Source: Parahoeflea halophila (lineage in GTDB: Bacteria; Pseudomonadota; Alphaproteobacteria; Rhizobiales; Rhizobiaceae). Taken from it: a stretch of DNA of 64,000 bases. The stretch's first letter is position 1; every line of letters begins with the position of its first letter. Position numbers and translations under genes: made by a program. The notes under the pieces are model-generated. The model was not told the origin of the DNA and made no database searches. It was given only the letters and a program-made list of their open reading frames with translations. The stretch lies in NCBI RefSeq assembly GCF_900220985.1, contig NZ_OCPC01000001.1, forward strand, positions 124,001 to 188,000, given 5' to 3'. Shown in pieces: positions 1 through 8,744 of the stretch.

Positions 1-469
1 CCAGCACCGCGCGCGACAGCCCCTCGTCCATGGTGAAGCGTTCACGCGACCAGTCGCAGGAAGCACCAAGCCGCTTGAGCTGGTTGAATATCATGCCGCC
101 GGATTCGTCTTTCCACTCCCAGATCTTGTCGACGAATGCCTCGCGACCGATCTCCCGGCGATGGATCTGGCGTTCGGCAAGCTGCCGCTCGACCACCATC
201 TGGGTGGCAATGCCGGCATGGTCCATGCCCGGCTGCCACAGAACGTTCTGCCCGAGCATCCGGTGATAGCGCACCAGAATATCCTGCAATGTGTTGTTGA
301 GCGCGTGGCCCATATGCAGCGAACCGGTGACGTTCGGCGGTGGGATCACGATGCAGAACGCGTCCTGTTCCGGCTGTGCGCCAGCACCGGCGGCAAAGGC
401 ATTCGCCTCGGCCCAGCGTGTCACGATTTTGGGCTCTACAGCCACTGCGTCATAGGTTTTTTCGAGCAT
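1..469 (-). CDS. valS: Valyl-tRNA synthetase, N-terminal part (cut by window edge)
   Basis: Cytoplasmic class I aminoacyl-tRNA synthetase that charges tRNA-Val. Only the first 156 codons are in the window; the gene continues past base 1. The start at 469 gives [14 protein letters not shown], and the HIGH-type ATP-binding signature appears as [15 protein letters not shown], followed by the usual [13 protein letters not shown] stretch. It lies downstream of the PopZ-like gene on the same strand, 326 bases away, an order common in rhizobia. The family identity is clear; length and C-terminal domains cannot be judged here. Confidence 0.95.
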   Translation of the reverse strand, partial: MLEKTYDAVAVEPKIVTRWAEANAFAAGAGAQPEQDAFCIVIPPPNVTGSLHMGHALNNTLQDILVRYHRMLGQNVLWQPGMDHAGIATQMVVERQLAERQIHRREIGREAFVDKIWEWKDESGGMIFNQLKRLGASCDWSRERFTMDEGLSRAVL

Positions 470-795
470 GATCGGGGGACCGTTTGCATCTGATGTGATG
501 GGACTGTGATAAACCGGAAGCAGTTGCTGGAGTCAACACAAGCTGCGGCGAACCGGCCGCAGCCGGTGGACATGCCGCAGCTAGCCGCAAAACATGGCAT
601 CTTCCCACATCATGTGGCACCGGCGGACAGACCCTGGCGCATTTTTGACCGCGCAGGCGTCAAGCAACGGGATGAGCCCCGCGCCCGCCCCGCGGGCGGC
701 TCAGGGTCACGGTGACATCAATCTACAAAACACAGGTCCGGGCAGTCATGCGGTGAGGCCGAGCTTTAGTGCCCGGTCCGCTATCCCGGCGCAGA
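470..795. other. Intergenic region between popZ-like gene and valS
   Basis: 326 bases with no convincing gene. A GC-rich hairpin at 682-698 has a perfect 7-bp stem (CGCCCGC/GCGGGCG) and a 3-base loop. It may end popZ transcription on the minus strand, but no T-run follows. The valS promoter should lie here, but I cannot point to a convincing -35/-10 pair. Confidence 0.4.
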
Positions 796-1659
796 CTAGC
801 GGCGGTTTCCGCGAGATACGCGCTCGATTTCCTCACGCACAAGCCGTTCGACCAGCGTCGGCAGATTGTCATCCAGCCATTGGGTCAACATCGGCCGCAA
901 CATCTCCTCGGCGATCTCGTCGAAGGAGCGTCGCTGACCCGCAGCAATGGCCGCATCGAGCTCTCCGAAGGCGGCGGCGACTTTCTCGCCGGTCTGCAGG
1001 GAGACCAGCTGCCCGCCGGCATTGCGATCAGCTTCCGGGGCCTGTTCGGGTTCAGGCTGCTGATTTTGCTCGGGCTGCACGGGCTGCCCCGAGCCTGACG
1101 CATGCGTATCAGCGGCAACTGCAGGTTTTTCTTCGGCTGGCGCTGCCTTCGCAGGCTGCGCTTCCACAGATTGCACGTCCTGCGGCGCTTCAGCCACCAC
1201 ACGCGGCGCCGCTGCCTGCACCGGCTCTTCCGATGTCAGCGCCTCACGCAGCCTTTCCGCAGCCGCGTCGATGAAGTCAGGTTCCGGATCGGCCGACTGT
1301 GTTGCTGCATCATTCTGGCTCTGGACGGAAGCCCGGGAATGGCTGACCGGCTGGGGTGACATATCATGCTGCGTATGCGTATGCGCATCCGGCATCGCCC
1401 GTGCGCGCGCCGCAACATCTGCGAGCGAAACGGGCTGCGCAACCGGAGCGTCATTGGCTGCGGATCGTTGGTTTTCCGTGTCCTGGTCGGCATATCCCTC
1501 GTCAAGGGATTCGTCGCCGGCGTCCTGCCGGGAAAATGCTTCGGCACTGCCCGCGACCGGATGCGCGTCAGCCCCAGGTTCGTTGTTTTCAATGATCCTG
1601 CGGATGGAAGCCAGAATTTCTTCCATTGACGGTTCGCGCTGCGCGCCGGCCTGTCCCAT
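796..1659 (-). CDS. popZ: DUF2497 / PopZ-like polar organizing protein
   Basis: 287 residues. The N-terminus carries the conserved helix PSMEEILASIRRIIEN (about residues 11-26). A long acidic Ala/Pro/Glu-rich disordered middle follows, and the C-terminal block LRPMLTQWLDDNLPTLVERL closes the protein. This layout is that of the alphaproteobacterial DUF2497 family, which includes PopZ, a self-assembling cell-pole scaffold that recruits chromosome-segregation and cell-cycle proteins. Position between tolC and valS is the usual rhizobial context. The polar role is inferred from the family; the sequence directly shows only the two conserved ends and the low-complexity linker. Confidence 0.8.
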   Translation of the reverse strand: MGQAGAQREPSMEEILASIRRIIENNEPGADAHPVAGSAEAFSRQDAGDESLDEGYADQDTENQRSAANDAPVAQPVSLADVAARARAMPDAHTHTQHDMSPQPVSHSRASVQSQNDAATQSADPEPDFIDAAAERLREALTSEEPVQAAAPRVVAEAPQDVQSVEAQPAKAAPAEEKPAVAADTHASGSGQPVQPEQNQQPEPEQAPEADRNAGGQLVSLQTGEKVAAAFGELDAAIAAGQRRSFDEIAEEMLRPMLTQWLDDNLPTLVERLVREEIERVSRGNRR

Positions 1660-1828
1660 GATTACGCTCCGTTACTCTCGTCGCCAAGCTGATGCCAACC
1701 GGCGAATCACCTGCCCAGTCTAGGGTATCGGTTTGAATTTGAGAATCAGGCGTTTGCACGCTTCTCCAGTCATGCACAGGAATTCGCGACAGGGCAGAAC
1801 ACCGCCCTTGCGAAGCCGTACCCAGGTT

Positions 1829-3163
1829 TCAGCGGCCGTCGACGGTGCGCAGGCCGAACCAGCGGTCCTTGGTCGCCTCGTAGTGCACTTCCGGCCGGTA
1901 GTTGGCGACATGCAGGCCGAGACGATCGACGGTCAGCTTGCCGGTGGATGCAAGGACCGAAAAGCTTGCAACGATCGCGTTACGCTCCGACTGCGAAATG
2001 GCTTCCTTGGCATTGAGCACCGATTGCTGGGCATTGAGCACGTCAAGCGTGGTCCGCTGCCCGACACGCCGCTCTTCCACAACGCCGTTCAGGGCGAGAT
2101 TAGCGGCGGAAAGCTGGGCCCTGTTAGCCTGGATGGTCGCAATGGCGGCTTCCATCTGGGTCCACGAAGAGACCACCGATTGTTCGATTGAACGGCGCGC
2201 GGAATCCACCAGAATGCGCTGCTGGCCGAGCTGTTCCTTGGCCTGGCGAACGCGGGCCGAAGCAGCGCCGCCCTGGTAGAGAGGAACGGTGACCTTGGCC
2301 TGGATCTGGCTGGTGGTAATCCCGCCATCGGCTTCGGCAACCGAGCCGGAGACCGTGACACCCGGGAGAAAGGAACCTTCCTGTGATTTGACATTGTAGC
2401 TCGCCGCATCAACACCATACAACGCTGCCAGAACCGCAGGGTGCTCCTTGGTGCCCTGCGCAACCGCAAGCGCCAGTGACCCGGGAAGCAGCTTGCGCGG
2501 CAACGGTACAGGCTTGAGGCTCTTCGGAGTGGTGCCCACGATCTGCGCATAGACCGCAGCACTCGATTTGGCCTGTGCAATCGCGGCAGTCAGGCTGGCC
2601 CTTGCGCCGGCGAGCTCGGCTTCGGCAAGGCTCACATCGGTGCGGGTGCTTTCACCTACATCGAAACGTGCGCGCGCTGCAGAAAACTGCTCCTGAAGGA
2701 AGGCGATGTTCTGCTTGCGATAAACGACGATCTGGTTGTCGCGATTGACATTGGCATAGGCCTGGACGGTGGCCAGAAGGATGTCGATCTCGGTGCCGCG
2801 AAGGTTTTCCCGCCCGGCAAAGACCTGCGCTTCGGCGGCCCGCACGTTGTTTCGCGTCTGAAACCCGTCAAACAGCGTCTGTGTGATCGAAACCCCGACG
2901 CTGGCAGACTTGTTTACCCGTCCCTCGGTGTTGACGACCGAAGCTGTAGCTTCTGCTCCAATCTTGGGCCTGTAGCCGGATTTGGCTAGCGCCACCCCTT
3001 CGTCTGTAGCCCGCAAACCCGCCCGTGCCGCGTTCAAATCCGGGTTGTTCTCATAGGCCTTGGCCATGGCCTGGTAGATCGTTTCAGCCGAGGCCGGCTG
3101 CACCGCCGCCGCCATCAGTGAAATGACGGCAATGGAAGCGAGCGATTTCTTGAAAAGGGACAC
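1829..3163 (-). CDS. tolC: TolC-family outer membrane efflux/secretion protein
   Basis: 444 residues from a GTG start at 3163. I prefer this start because GGAG sits 9 bases upstream and it gives a clean signal peptide (SLFKKSLASIAVISLMAAA, cleavage after QPASA). The ATG at 3181 has no Shine-Dalgarno sequence. Two internally repeated outer-membrane-factor halves follow, with typical features such as ITQTLFDGFQTRNNVRAAEA and VPLYQGGAASARVRQA. It forms the outer-membrane/periplasmic channel used by type I secretion and multidrug efflux pumps; no inner-membrane partner is encoded nearby. The pcm gene lies just upstream on the same strand, the usual rhizobial arrangement. Confidence 0.92.
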   Translation of the reverse strand: MSLFKKSLASIAVISLMAAAVQPASAETIYQAMAKAYENNPDLNAARAGLRATDEGVALAKSGYRPKIGAEATASVVNTEGRVNKSASVGVSITQTLFDGFQTRNNVRAAEAQVFAGRENLRGTEIDILLATVQAYANVNRDNQIVVYRKQNIAFLQEQFSAARARFDVGESTRTDVSLAEAELAGARASLTAAIAQAKSSAAVYAQIVGTTPKSLKPVPLPRKLLPGSLALAVAQGTKEHPAVLAALYGVDAASYNVKSQEGSFLPGVTVSGSVAEADGGITTSQIQAKVTVPLYQGGAASARVRQAKEQLGQQRILVDSARRSIEQSVVSSWTQMEAAIATIQANRAQLSAANLALNGVVEERRVGQRTTLDVLNAQQSVLNAKEAISQSERNAIVASFSVLASTGKLTVDRLGLHVANYRPEVHYEATKDRWFGLRTVDGR

Positions 3164-3365
3164 GAGTACATACTCCAGCATGCGCAATCGCGGTGACCGC
3201 GAACAAGAGCAGGACACCATCATGATGTTTGATCAACATATGATGGTTGGAGCACTCCGACGCAATCGCGCGTGGATCACAATTGCGAACTTATCCCCCT
3301 CAAGTTGCCATCAGGCAACAGTGCGACACGCCGCATCAAGGCGGAATTGCTGGGTTTTGCGCGGC

Positions 3366-4040
3366 TCAGAAGACGAACTCTTCGACCTTGCGGAAACCTG
3401 GAAGAGGCTTGACGGCAACGTTGAAAGCCGGACGGCTCGAGACTGCGCCACCGTCCTTGACGAAGAGATGCGCCTGCGCAGCCAGACCAAGGCCAACGGG
3501 TGCGACAAGCCGCCCGCCATCGCGCAACTGATCGAACAAAGCCGCCGGCACAGTTTCAACAGCGCCGTTGAGGAATATGAGGTCATAGGGGCCTTCCGCT
3601 GCGTACCCCTTTTCCAGCTCGCCCGTGACCACGGCCACATTGTCGTAGCCACCGTCGCTCAGAGTCTGACTGGCGGATTCGACCAACGCCGAATCGCTCT
3701 CCACGGCGACCACCGAGCCCGCAAGCAGGGAAAGCAGCGCCGCGGTGTAACCCGAACCGCAACCGATCTCGAGCACCACATGGTCGCGGGTGATTTGCGC
3801 CAGCTGCAACATTTTGGCCAATGGAGAAGGTTCCATGACATATCGGCCGACGCCGTCTTCACCACCGGTGGAGACCTGGAGATCGGTGTCGATATAGGCC
3901 AGCGGCTTGAGCGGTGTCGGAACGAAATCCTCGCGCGCAACCGTCAGGAACGCCTTCAACACCGAATGCGAATTCACATCCGTGGTCCGGAGCTGGCTGT
4001 CCACCATCTTCTGGCGCGCTGCTTGGTAGTCGGTGCCCAT
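3366..4040 (-). CDS. pcm: Protein-L-isoaspartate O-methyltransferase family protein
   Basis: 224 residues. It uses S-adenosylmethionine to methylate isoaspartyl residues in damaged proteins, in the cytoplasm. The SAM-binding motif is VVLEIGCGSGYTAALLSLLAG, preceded by the family-typical REDFVP and SPLAKMLQLAQI segments. The ATG at 4040 is chosen because GGAGAG lies 6 bases upstream; a longer reading frame to 4076 lacks such a site. The neighbour tolC is downstream on the same strand, about 200 bases away. Some rhizobial relatives are annotated only as Pcm-like methyltransferases, so the exact substrate is inferred. Confidence 0.88.
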   Translation of the reverse strand: MGTDYQAARQKMVDSQLRTTDVNSHSVLKAFLTVAREDFVPTPLKPLAYIDTDLQVSTGGEDGVGRYVMEPSPLAKMLQLAQITRDHVVLEIGCGSGYTAALLSLLAGSVVAVESDSALVESASQTLSDGGYDNVAVVTGELEKGYAAEGPYDLIFLNGAVETVPAALFDQLRDGGRLVAPVGLGLAAQAHLFVKDGGAVSSRPAFNVAVKPLPGFRKVEEFVF

Positions 4041-4242
4041 TAGGTCTCTCCGATGCATCTGTTCTTCCGCTTCCAATAAAGCGCTGCACCGCGAGATTCA
4101 AGCAGCACCACGTCCCGCGCGGTCGAATTCCGGCTTTTCAACCGGCAACTTGGCCAGAAAGCTGCCCCGGCGATCAAGATGCCCCTTGCGCCGCTTCGAT
4201 TCTCCGTCTATTTGCCAGCCGTCCGGTCATTGATCGGCGCGA

Positions 4243-4316
4243 GGCCTCGTGGCGGAGTGGTTACGCAGAGGACTGCAAATCCTTGCACCCCGGTTCGATT
4301 CCGGGCGAGGCCTCCA
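4243..4316 (+). tRNA. tRNA-Cys (GCA)
   Basis: 74-nt cloverleaf with a perfect 7-bp acceptor stem (GGCCTCG/CGAGGCC), discriminator T, and encoded CCA at 4314-4316. The anticodon loop reads CTGCAAA, anticodon GCA. The T-arm GGTTCGATTCC is normal. Confidence 0.97.
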
Positions 4317-4339
4317 ATCCATCTTCCTACCGATTTGTC

Positions 4340-4630
4340 TCACTTCATCCTGCCCTTTCGGCCGGGCCTTTCGCCCTTGCGCCGTTCCATCCGCAGCACG
4401 AATGACCGGCGCCAGCGGCGCACGGATGTGAGATCCATGGACAAGACCAGAAGTCCCAGCGGCAGCATCCAGAACCCCAGAATCGGCAGAAAACCCAGCG
4501 CCCCACCCGCAATCAGGCCAAGGCCAAGCGCGATTCGCAGAGATGGGCTCTGCGGCAGCCGGAACAAGCGCGATCCGATCCGGATCTCGCCACGGCCGGC
4601 GTGAAAGCTGAATAAACGGTTTCGGGACAT
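4340..4630 (-). CDS. Small membrane protein, uncharacterised
   Basis: 96 residues. A basic N-terminus is followed by two closely spaced hydrophobic segments at about residues 32-48 and 50-64 (LRIALGLGLIAGGALGFLP, FWMLPLGLLVLSMDL), then a strongly basic tail (VRRWRRSF...RRKGERPGRKGRMK). This resembles small PGPGW-type transmembrane proteins often annotated in rhizobia, but no function is known to me. It lies between two tRNA genes and is transcribed against them. The start at 4630 is the only reasonable ATG. Confidence 0.65.
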   Translation of the reverse strand: MSRNRLFSFHAGRGEIRIGSRLFRLPQSPSLRIALGLGLIAGGALGFLPILGFWMLPLGLLVLSMDLTSVRRWRRSFVLRMERRKGERPGRKGRMK

Positions 4631-4744
4631 GGTCGGCGGCTTGCCTTTGGCGGTTGCGGGGGCCGGTTTGCCCCTTCGTAGGTTCCCGAGAGATGGGGTT
4701 TACGAAGCTTCTTGGCAAGATCGACACATTTTCTTCAAAAACAG

Positions 4745-4774
4745 CTTGGCAAATGAGAGAGGCATTTGTTATAG
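4745..4774 (+). promoter_or_regulatory. Candidate housekeeping promoter for tRNA-Asn
   Basis: CTTGGC (4745-4750) and TTATAG (4769-4774) are separated by 18 bases and lie about 27 bases before the tRNA. They resemble the CTTGAC/CTATAT consensus of rhizobial sigma-70 promoters. Confidence 0.5.
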
Positions 4775-4800
4775 GCCCCCCACGCTGCTTAACGCGGTGA

Positions 4801-4875
4801 TCCCCGGTAGCTCAGTGGTAGAGCAATCGACTGTTAATCGATCGGTCGCTGGTTCGAATCCGGCCCGGGGAGCCA
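4801..4875 (+). tRNA. tRNA-Asn (GTT)
   Basis: 75-nt tRNA with acceptor stem TCCCCGG/CCGGGGA, discriminator G and encoded CCA at 4873-4875. The anticodon loop is CTGTTAA, anticodon GTT. A strong intrinsic terminator follows directly. Confidence 0.97.
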
Positions 4876-4881
4876 AATTTC

Positions 4882-4918
4882 AAAAGACCGCATCCCGACA
4901 GGGATCGCGGTCTTTTTT
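4882..4918 (+). terminator. Intrinsic terminator after tRNA-Asn
   Basis: Long hairpin AAAAGACCGC-ATCCC / GGGAT-(C)-GCGGTCTTTT with loop GACA and one bulged base. Six T residues end the stem. It lies 6 bases after the tRNA CCA. Confidence 0.85.
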
Positions 4919-4976
4919 GTTGCCTGGCGAGTTTTCCGCAACTCCGTGCAGCAACAGCATTTTTTCGTGAAACTTT

Positions 4977-5005
4977 TGATCCGTCCCTTACGTAGTTCCG
5001 TAAGA
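4977..5005 (+). promoter_or_regulatory. RpoE/ChrR-type (ECF) promoter for the photolyase operon
   Basis: TGATCC at 4977-4982 and TAAGA at 5001-5005 with exactly 18 bases between. This matches the promoter pattern described for sigma-E (RpoE) of Rhodobacter sphaeroides. The predicted start of transcription is about 40-45 bases before the photolyase ATG. The same pattern with the same spacing occurs before the ChrR-like gene at 13132-13161. Recognition by a sigma-E homologue is inferred. Confidence 0.72.
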
Positions 5006-5055
5006 GACATTCAAAAGCCTCGGCGACTTTCGCCAATACGGAAAAAATACATCGC

Positions 5056-6516
5056 ATGGAACACCACACCTCCCTTTTTCAGGCTCCGGCCATTGTCTGG
5101 TTCCGCAACGATTTGCGGACCGCGGACAATGAGGCTCTGGTCGCCGCCTGTCAGCACAGCGCGGTTGTGCCGGTCTATATCCGGCAAACCGGGGGCAAGG
5201 CACGTGCTCTCGGCGGTGCCCGGAACTGGTGGCTGCACAAGTCCTTGGCCAGCCTTTCGAATGATCTGGGACGGCTTGGTGCGCCACTGATCCTGCTTAG
5301 CGGTGACCCCACCGATCTGATCCCCGAGCTGGTCAAGTCCACCGGCGCATCCGCAGTCTACTGGAACAGGCGCTACGATCCTCAGCACCTCGAGGCTGAT
5401 TCGAATCTCAAGACCGCTCTTCAGGCCCAAGGCCTTATTGTGGAAAGTTTCGCCGGACAGCTGTTGCACGAGCCAAAGAAACTGCGCGCCGGATCCGGCA
5501 GTTACTACAAGGTCTACAGCCCATTCTGGCGGGCGCTCGAACCCGACATTGAAAACCGCCCGCCGCTTGATGCGCCCGAGCAGTTGATTTTTCTGGATTG
5601 CGCTTCAGACCTCACGACGGAATCGCTCGACGATTGGGACCTGCTCCCCACAACGCCTGACTGGTCTGGGGGGCTGAACGATACATGGACACCCGGTGAA
5701 ACCGGCGCCCACGAGCGCCTTGCCGACTTTCTCGAAGAACGTATGCAGGGCTATGCCGACCGCCGCGACATTCCGGGCGTTGATGCCACCTCCGGCCTGT
5801 CCCCGCATCTTGCCAGCGGCGAGATCACCCCGGCGCAGATCCTCGAGGCACTCAAGACCACGGAAAATGATGCGGCCCCTGATGACCGCAGCAAGTTCCG
5901 CAAGGAAGTCGGCTGGCGTGAATTCGCCTGGCATCTTCTGTGCAACGAGCCCTCGCTCGCTGAAAAGAATCACAATCCGAAGTTTGATGCGTTCCCATGG
6001 CGCGATAATTCAAAAGCTCTGACAGCTTGGCAAAAAGGCCTGACCGGCTACCCGATTGTCGATGCGGGCATGCGCCAGCTCTGGCAGACTGGCTGGCTGC
6101 ATAATCGTGTCCGCATGATTGTGGCTTCCTTTCTCACCAAGCATCTGCTGATCGACTGGCGCACTGGCGAGGACTGGTTCTGGGACACGCTCGTTGACGC
6201 AGACCCGGCGTCCAATGCCGCAAGCTGGCAGTGGGTTGCCGGCTCAGGCGCCGACGCCGCGCCCTACTTCAGGATCTTCAACCCGGTGCTTCAGGGCCTG
6301 AAATTCGATTCCGACGGCGACTATGTTCGCCGCTTCGTGCCCGAGCTGGCCGGGATCCCGAACAAGTACATACACAAGCCGTGGGACGCTCCCGGCAAGG
6401 TGCTTGACGCTGCAGGTGTGCGCCTGGGCGACACCTACCCTCACCCGATTGTCGACCATCAGCTGGCGCGCGACCGCGCTCTGGCTGCCTATCAAGAGAT
6501 CAAGGAAGCCGCATGA
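5056..6516 (+). CDS. phr: Deoxyribodipyrimidine photo-lyase / cryptochrome family
   Basis: 486 residues. Light-driven repair of cyclobutane pyrimidine dimers, using FADH and an antenna chromophore. The N-terminal alpha/beta domain opens with IVWFRNDLRTADNEAL (residues 13-28). The C-terminal FAD domain has WREFAWHLLCNEP (about 286) and GYPIVDAGMRQLWQTGWLHN (about 330). The dimer-binding strip WQWVAGSGADAAPYFRIFNP is near residue 392. These conserved Trp-bearing stretches favour a true class I photolyase. It is the first gene of a tightly packed operon; its stop overlaps the next ATG by 4 bases (ATGA). It sits behind a sigma-E-like promoter, consistent with a photo-oxidative stress role. Confidence 0.93.
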   Translation: MEHHTSLFQAPAIVWFRNDLRTADNEALVAACQHSAVVPVYIRQTGGKARALGGARNWWLHKSLASLSNDLGRLGAPLILLSGDPTDLIPELVKSTGASAVYWNRRYDPQHLEADSNLKTALQAQGLIVESFAGQLLHEPKKLRAGSGSYYKVYSPFWRALEPDIENRPPLDAPEQLIFLDCASDLTTESLDDWDLLPTTPDWSGGLNDTWTPGETGAHERLADFLEERMQGYADRRDIPGVDATSGLSPHLASGEITPAQILEALKTTENDAAPDDRSKFRKEVGWREFAWHLLCNEPSLAEKNHNPKFDAFPWRDNSKALTAWQKGLTGYPIVDAGMRQLWQTGWLHNRVRMIVASFLTKHLLIDWRTGEDWFWDTLVDADPASNAASWQWVAGSGADAAPYFRIFNPVLQGLKFDSDGDYVRRFVPELAGIPNKYIHKPWDAPGKVLDAAGVRLGDTYPHPIVDHQLARDRALAAYQEIKEAA

Positions 6517-7853
6517 ACGTCCATCTGAAGGCCTTTCCAGTCAAGCCCGGGCCACACCGTCTGAAAGTGGCTGTCATCGGTTCCGGCATTTCCGGTGCCT
6601 CGGCCGCCTGGGCCTTGCGTGATCTGCACGACGTCACGCTCTACGAGGCGGAGAAACGGGCCGGCGGCCACACCGCCACGGTCGACATCGACTATGACGG
6701 CACGCCTCTGTCCGTCGACACCGGATTCATCGTCTACAACGAGCTGAACTATCCGAATCTGACGGCGTTGTTCGCCCATCTCGGCGTGCAGACCCATGAC
6801 AGCGACATGAGCTTTGCCCTGTCGCTTGACCACGGCAAGATGGAATGGAGCGGCGACAATCTCTGGACACTGTTTGCCCAGAAACGCAATCTGCTGCGTC
6901 CGTCCTTCCTGCTGATGCTGCGCGAGATCCTGCGCTTCAACAAGCTCTGCCTGCAGGACCGCGCCCGGGGCCACCTGGCTGCCCGATCGATCGGCGACTA
7001 TCTCAACTGGCGCGGATTCTCACCGGGCTTCATGAACAACTACCTGGTGCCGATGGCCGCTGCCATCTGGTCGACGCCGGCCAAGAAGATGATGGAGTTC
7101 CCGGCGACCTACTTTGTCAATTTCTTCGAAAATCATCGCCTCATCCATCACGAGCGGCCGACCTGGCGCACCGTGACCGGTGGCAGCCGCAACTACCACA
7201 GGAAGCTGCTCGAGCCGTTGGGCGACCGGGTGAGGCTCGATGCCGGTGTGGTCTCTGTCCGCCGCAGCGCCGATGGTGTTGACATCCTCGACACCACCGG
7301 AACCACCGAAACCTATGACCGGGTCATCATCGCCTGCCACACCGATCAGGCGCTACGCATGCTCGACCGGCCGACCGACGAGGAACAGTCGATCCTTCGT
7401 GCAATTCCCTACAGTCCCAACCGCGTCGTTCTACATCGCGACAAAAGACTGATGCCGACGCGCAGGAAGGTCTGGGCATCGTGGAACTACCTGCGGTCGT
7501 CCAGCCAGAGCAGCGACGCCAATGTCGCGGTCTCCTACTGGATGAACCGGCTGCAGGGCATCGACCCTGCCAAGCCGCTGTTTGTCACCCTGAACCCGGA
7601 CCGCGAACCGGATCCGAAACTGGTCTTTGGCGAATACAGCTACGACCACCCGCAATTCGGCACCGATGCGATGGAGGTCCAGGCGCAGCTACGGCGGATC
7701 CAGGGTCACAACAACACCTATTTCGCCGGTGCATGGACCGGCTACGGCTTCCACGAGGATGGCCTGACCTCGGGCATCCTCGCCGCCGAAGCCCTAGGCG
7801 CGGTTCTGCCGTGGCGCACCGGCACGGCCCAAATCACGGAAGTGGCCGCATGA
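6513..7853 (+). CDS. FAD/NAD(P)-dependent oxidoreductase (amine-oxidase/desaturase fold)
   Basis: 446 residues. The Rossmann dinucleotide motif VAVIGSGISGASAAWAL (residues 19-35) is followed by LYEAEKRAGGHTATVDIDYD, typical of the flavin amine-oxidase/phytoene-desaturase-like superfamily. A C-terminal FAD-closing segment is TYFAGAWTGYGFHEDGLTSG. The start overlaps the photolyase stop (ATGA), and its own stop overlaps the DUF1365 start the same way, so translation of the three is probably coupled. In R. sphaeroides a similar enzyme in the sigma-E regulon takes part in making furan fatty acids, so modification of membrane acyl chains is a reasonable inference here. Substrate is not shown by sequence. 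Confidence 0.85.
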   Translation: MNVHLKAFPVKPGPHRLKVAVIGSGISGASAAWALRDLHDVTLYEAEKRAGGHTATVDIDYDGTPLSVDTGFIVYNELNYPNLTALFAHLGVQTHDSDMSFALSLDHGKMEWSGDNLWTLFAQKRNLLRPSFLLMLREILRFNKLCLQDRARGHLAARSIGDYLNWRGFSPGFMNNYLVPMAAAIWSTPAKKMMEFPATYFVNFFENHRLIHHERPTWRTVTGGSRNYHRKLLEPLGDRVRLDAGVVSVRRSADGVDILDTTGTTETYDRVIIACHTDQALRMLDRPTDEEQSILRAIPYSPNRVVLHRDKRLMPTRRKVWASWNYLRSSSQSSDANVAVSYWMNRLQGIDPAKPLFVTLNPDREPDPKLVFGEYSYDHPQFGTDAMEVQAQLRRIQGHNNTYFAGAWTGYGFHEDGLTSGILAAEALGAVLPWRTGTAQITEVAA

Positions 7854-8707
7854 CCACGGAAGTGTCCCACGATGACCCGGCAATGGACCACGCAGCTACG
7901 CCCCCACCGGCCTGCCTTTACGTAGGTGATGTCATGCATCAGCGCATGAAACCGGTCGGTCACAGGTTCCGCTACCGGGTCTACTCCATGCTGATCGATC
8001 TCGACCGCCTCGACGAGGCCGACCGGCTGTCACCGCTGTTTTCGGTCAATGGCCGCAATGTGATGTCGTTTCACGAAGCCGATCATCTGCGCGGTGCATC
8101 GCAGCCGTCGCTGCGCGCGCATATTGACACCTTGCTGGAGCAAGCGGGGCTTGACCTGCCCGCCGCGCGTATCGAACTTGCCTGTTATCCGCGCATCTTC
8201 GGCCGCGTCTTCAACCCGCTCTCGGTCTACTACGCCTATGACGACGCTGGCGAGCCGCTGGCGCTCGTCTACGAGGTGCGCAACACCTTTGGCGAAAACC
8301 ACACCTACGTCTGCAGGGTCGAAGAGGGTGACGTCACGCCGGCCGGCATCCGCCAGAGCCGCTCCAAGATATTCTACGTCTCGCCCTTCGTCAAAATGCA
8401 GGCCCGCTACAATTTCCGGATGAACCTTCCCGGAGAAAACCTGAAATGGCGTATCCTCGAAACCGACCCGACGGGCCCGCTGCTGGCAGCGACGTATAAT
8501 GGCAACAGGCGAGCCCTGACGACCGCGACAGTGTTGAGCTTGCTCTTGCAGATTCCGCTGCTGACGTGGAAGATTGTCGGCGGCATCCACTACGAGGCGC
8601 TGAAATTGTGGCTCAAGGGGATGCGATACGTGCCGCGCCCGGCGCCGCCTCCCAGTGCGAGTTTTCGCGATCAGGGAGAGTTCGAACGTCAGGTGGCGAG
8701 ACCGTGA
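7850..8707 (+). CDS. DUF1365 family protein
   Basis: 285 residues from the ATG overlapping the previous stop. Family-typical segments include PACLYVGDVMHQRMKP near the N-terminus, HRFRYRVYSMLIDLDRL, YPRIFGRVFNPLSVYY and ENHTYVC. DUF1365 has no settled biochemical role. It is very often found between an FAD oxidoreductase and a cyclopropane-fatty-acyl-phospholipid synthase homologue, as here, so a part in membrane lipid modification is likely by context only. No signal peptide is seen. Confidence 0.88.
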   Translation: MTTEVSHDDPAMDHAATPPPACLYVGDVMHQRMKPVGHRFRYRVYSMLIDLDRLDEADRLSPLFSVNGRNVMSFHEADHLRGASQPSLRAHIDTLLEQAGLDLPAARIELACYPRIFGRVFNPLSVYYAYDDAGEPLALVYEVRNTFGENHTYVCRVEEGDVTPAGIRQSRSKIFYVSPFVKMQARYNFRMNLPGENLKWRILETDPTGPLLAATYNGNRRALTTATVLSLLLQIPLLTWKIVGGIHYEALKLWLKGMRYVPRPAPPPSASFRDQGEFERQVARP

Positions 8708-8744
8708 CGGATGAGTTGTTGGCGAGTCGGAGGAGGCTGCGTTC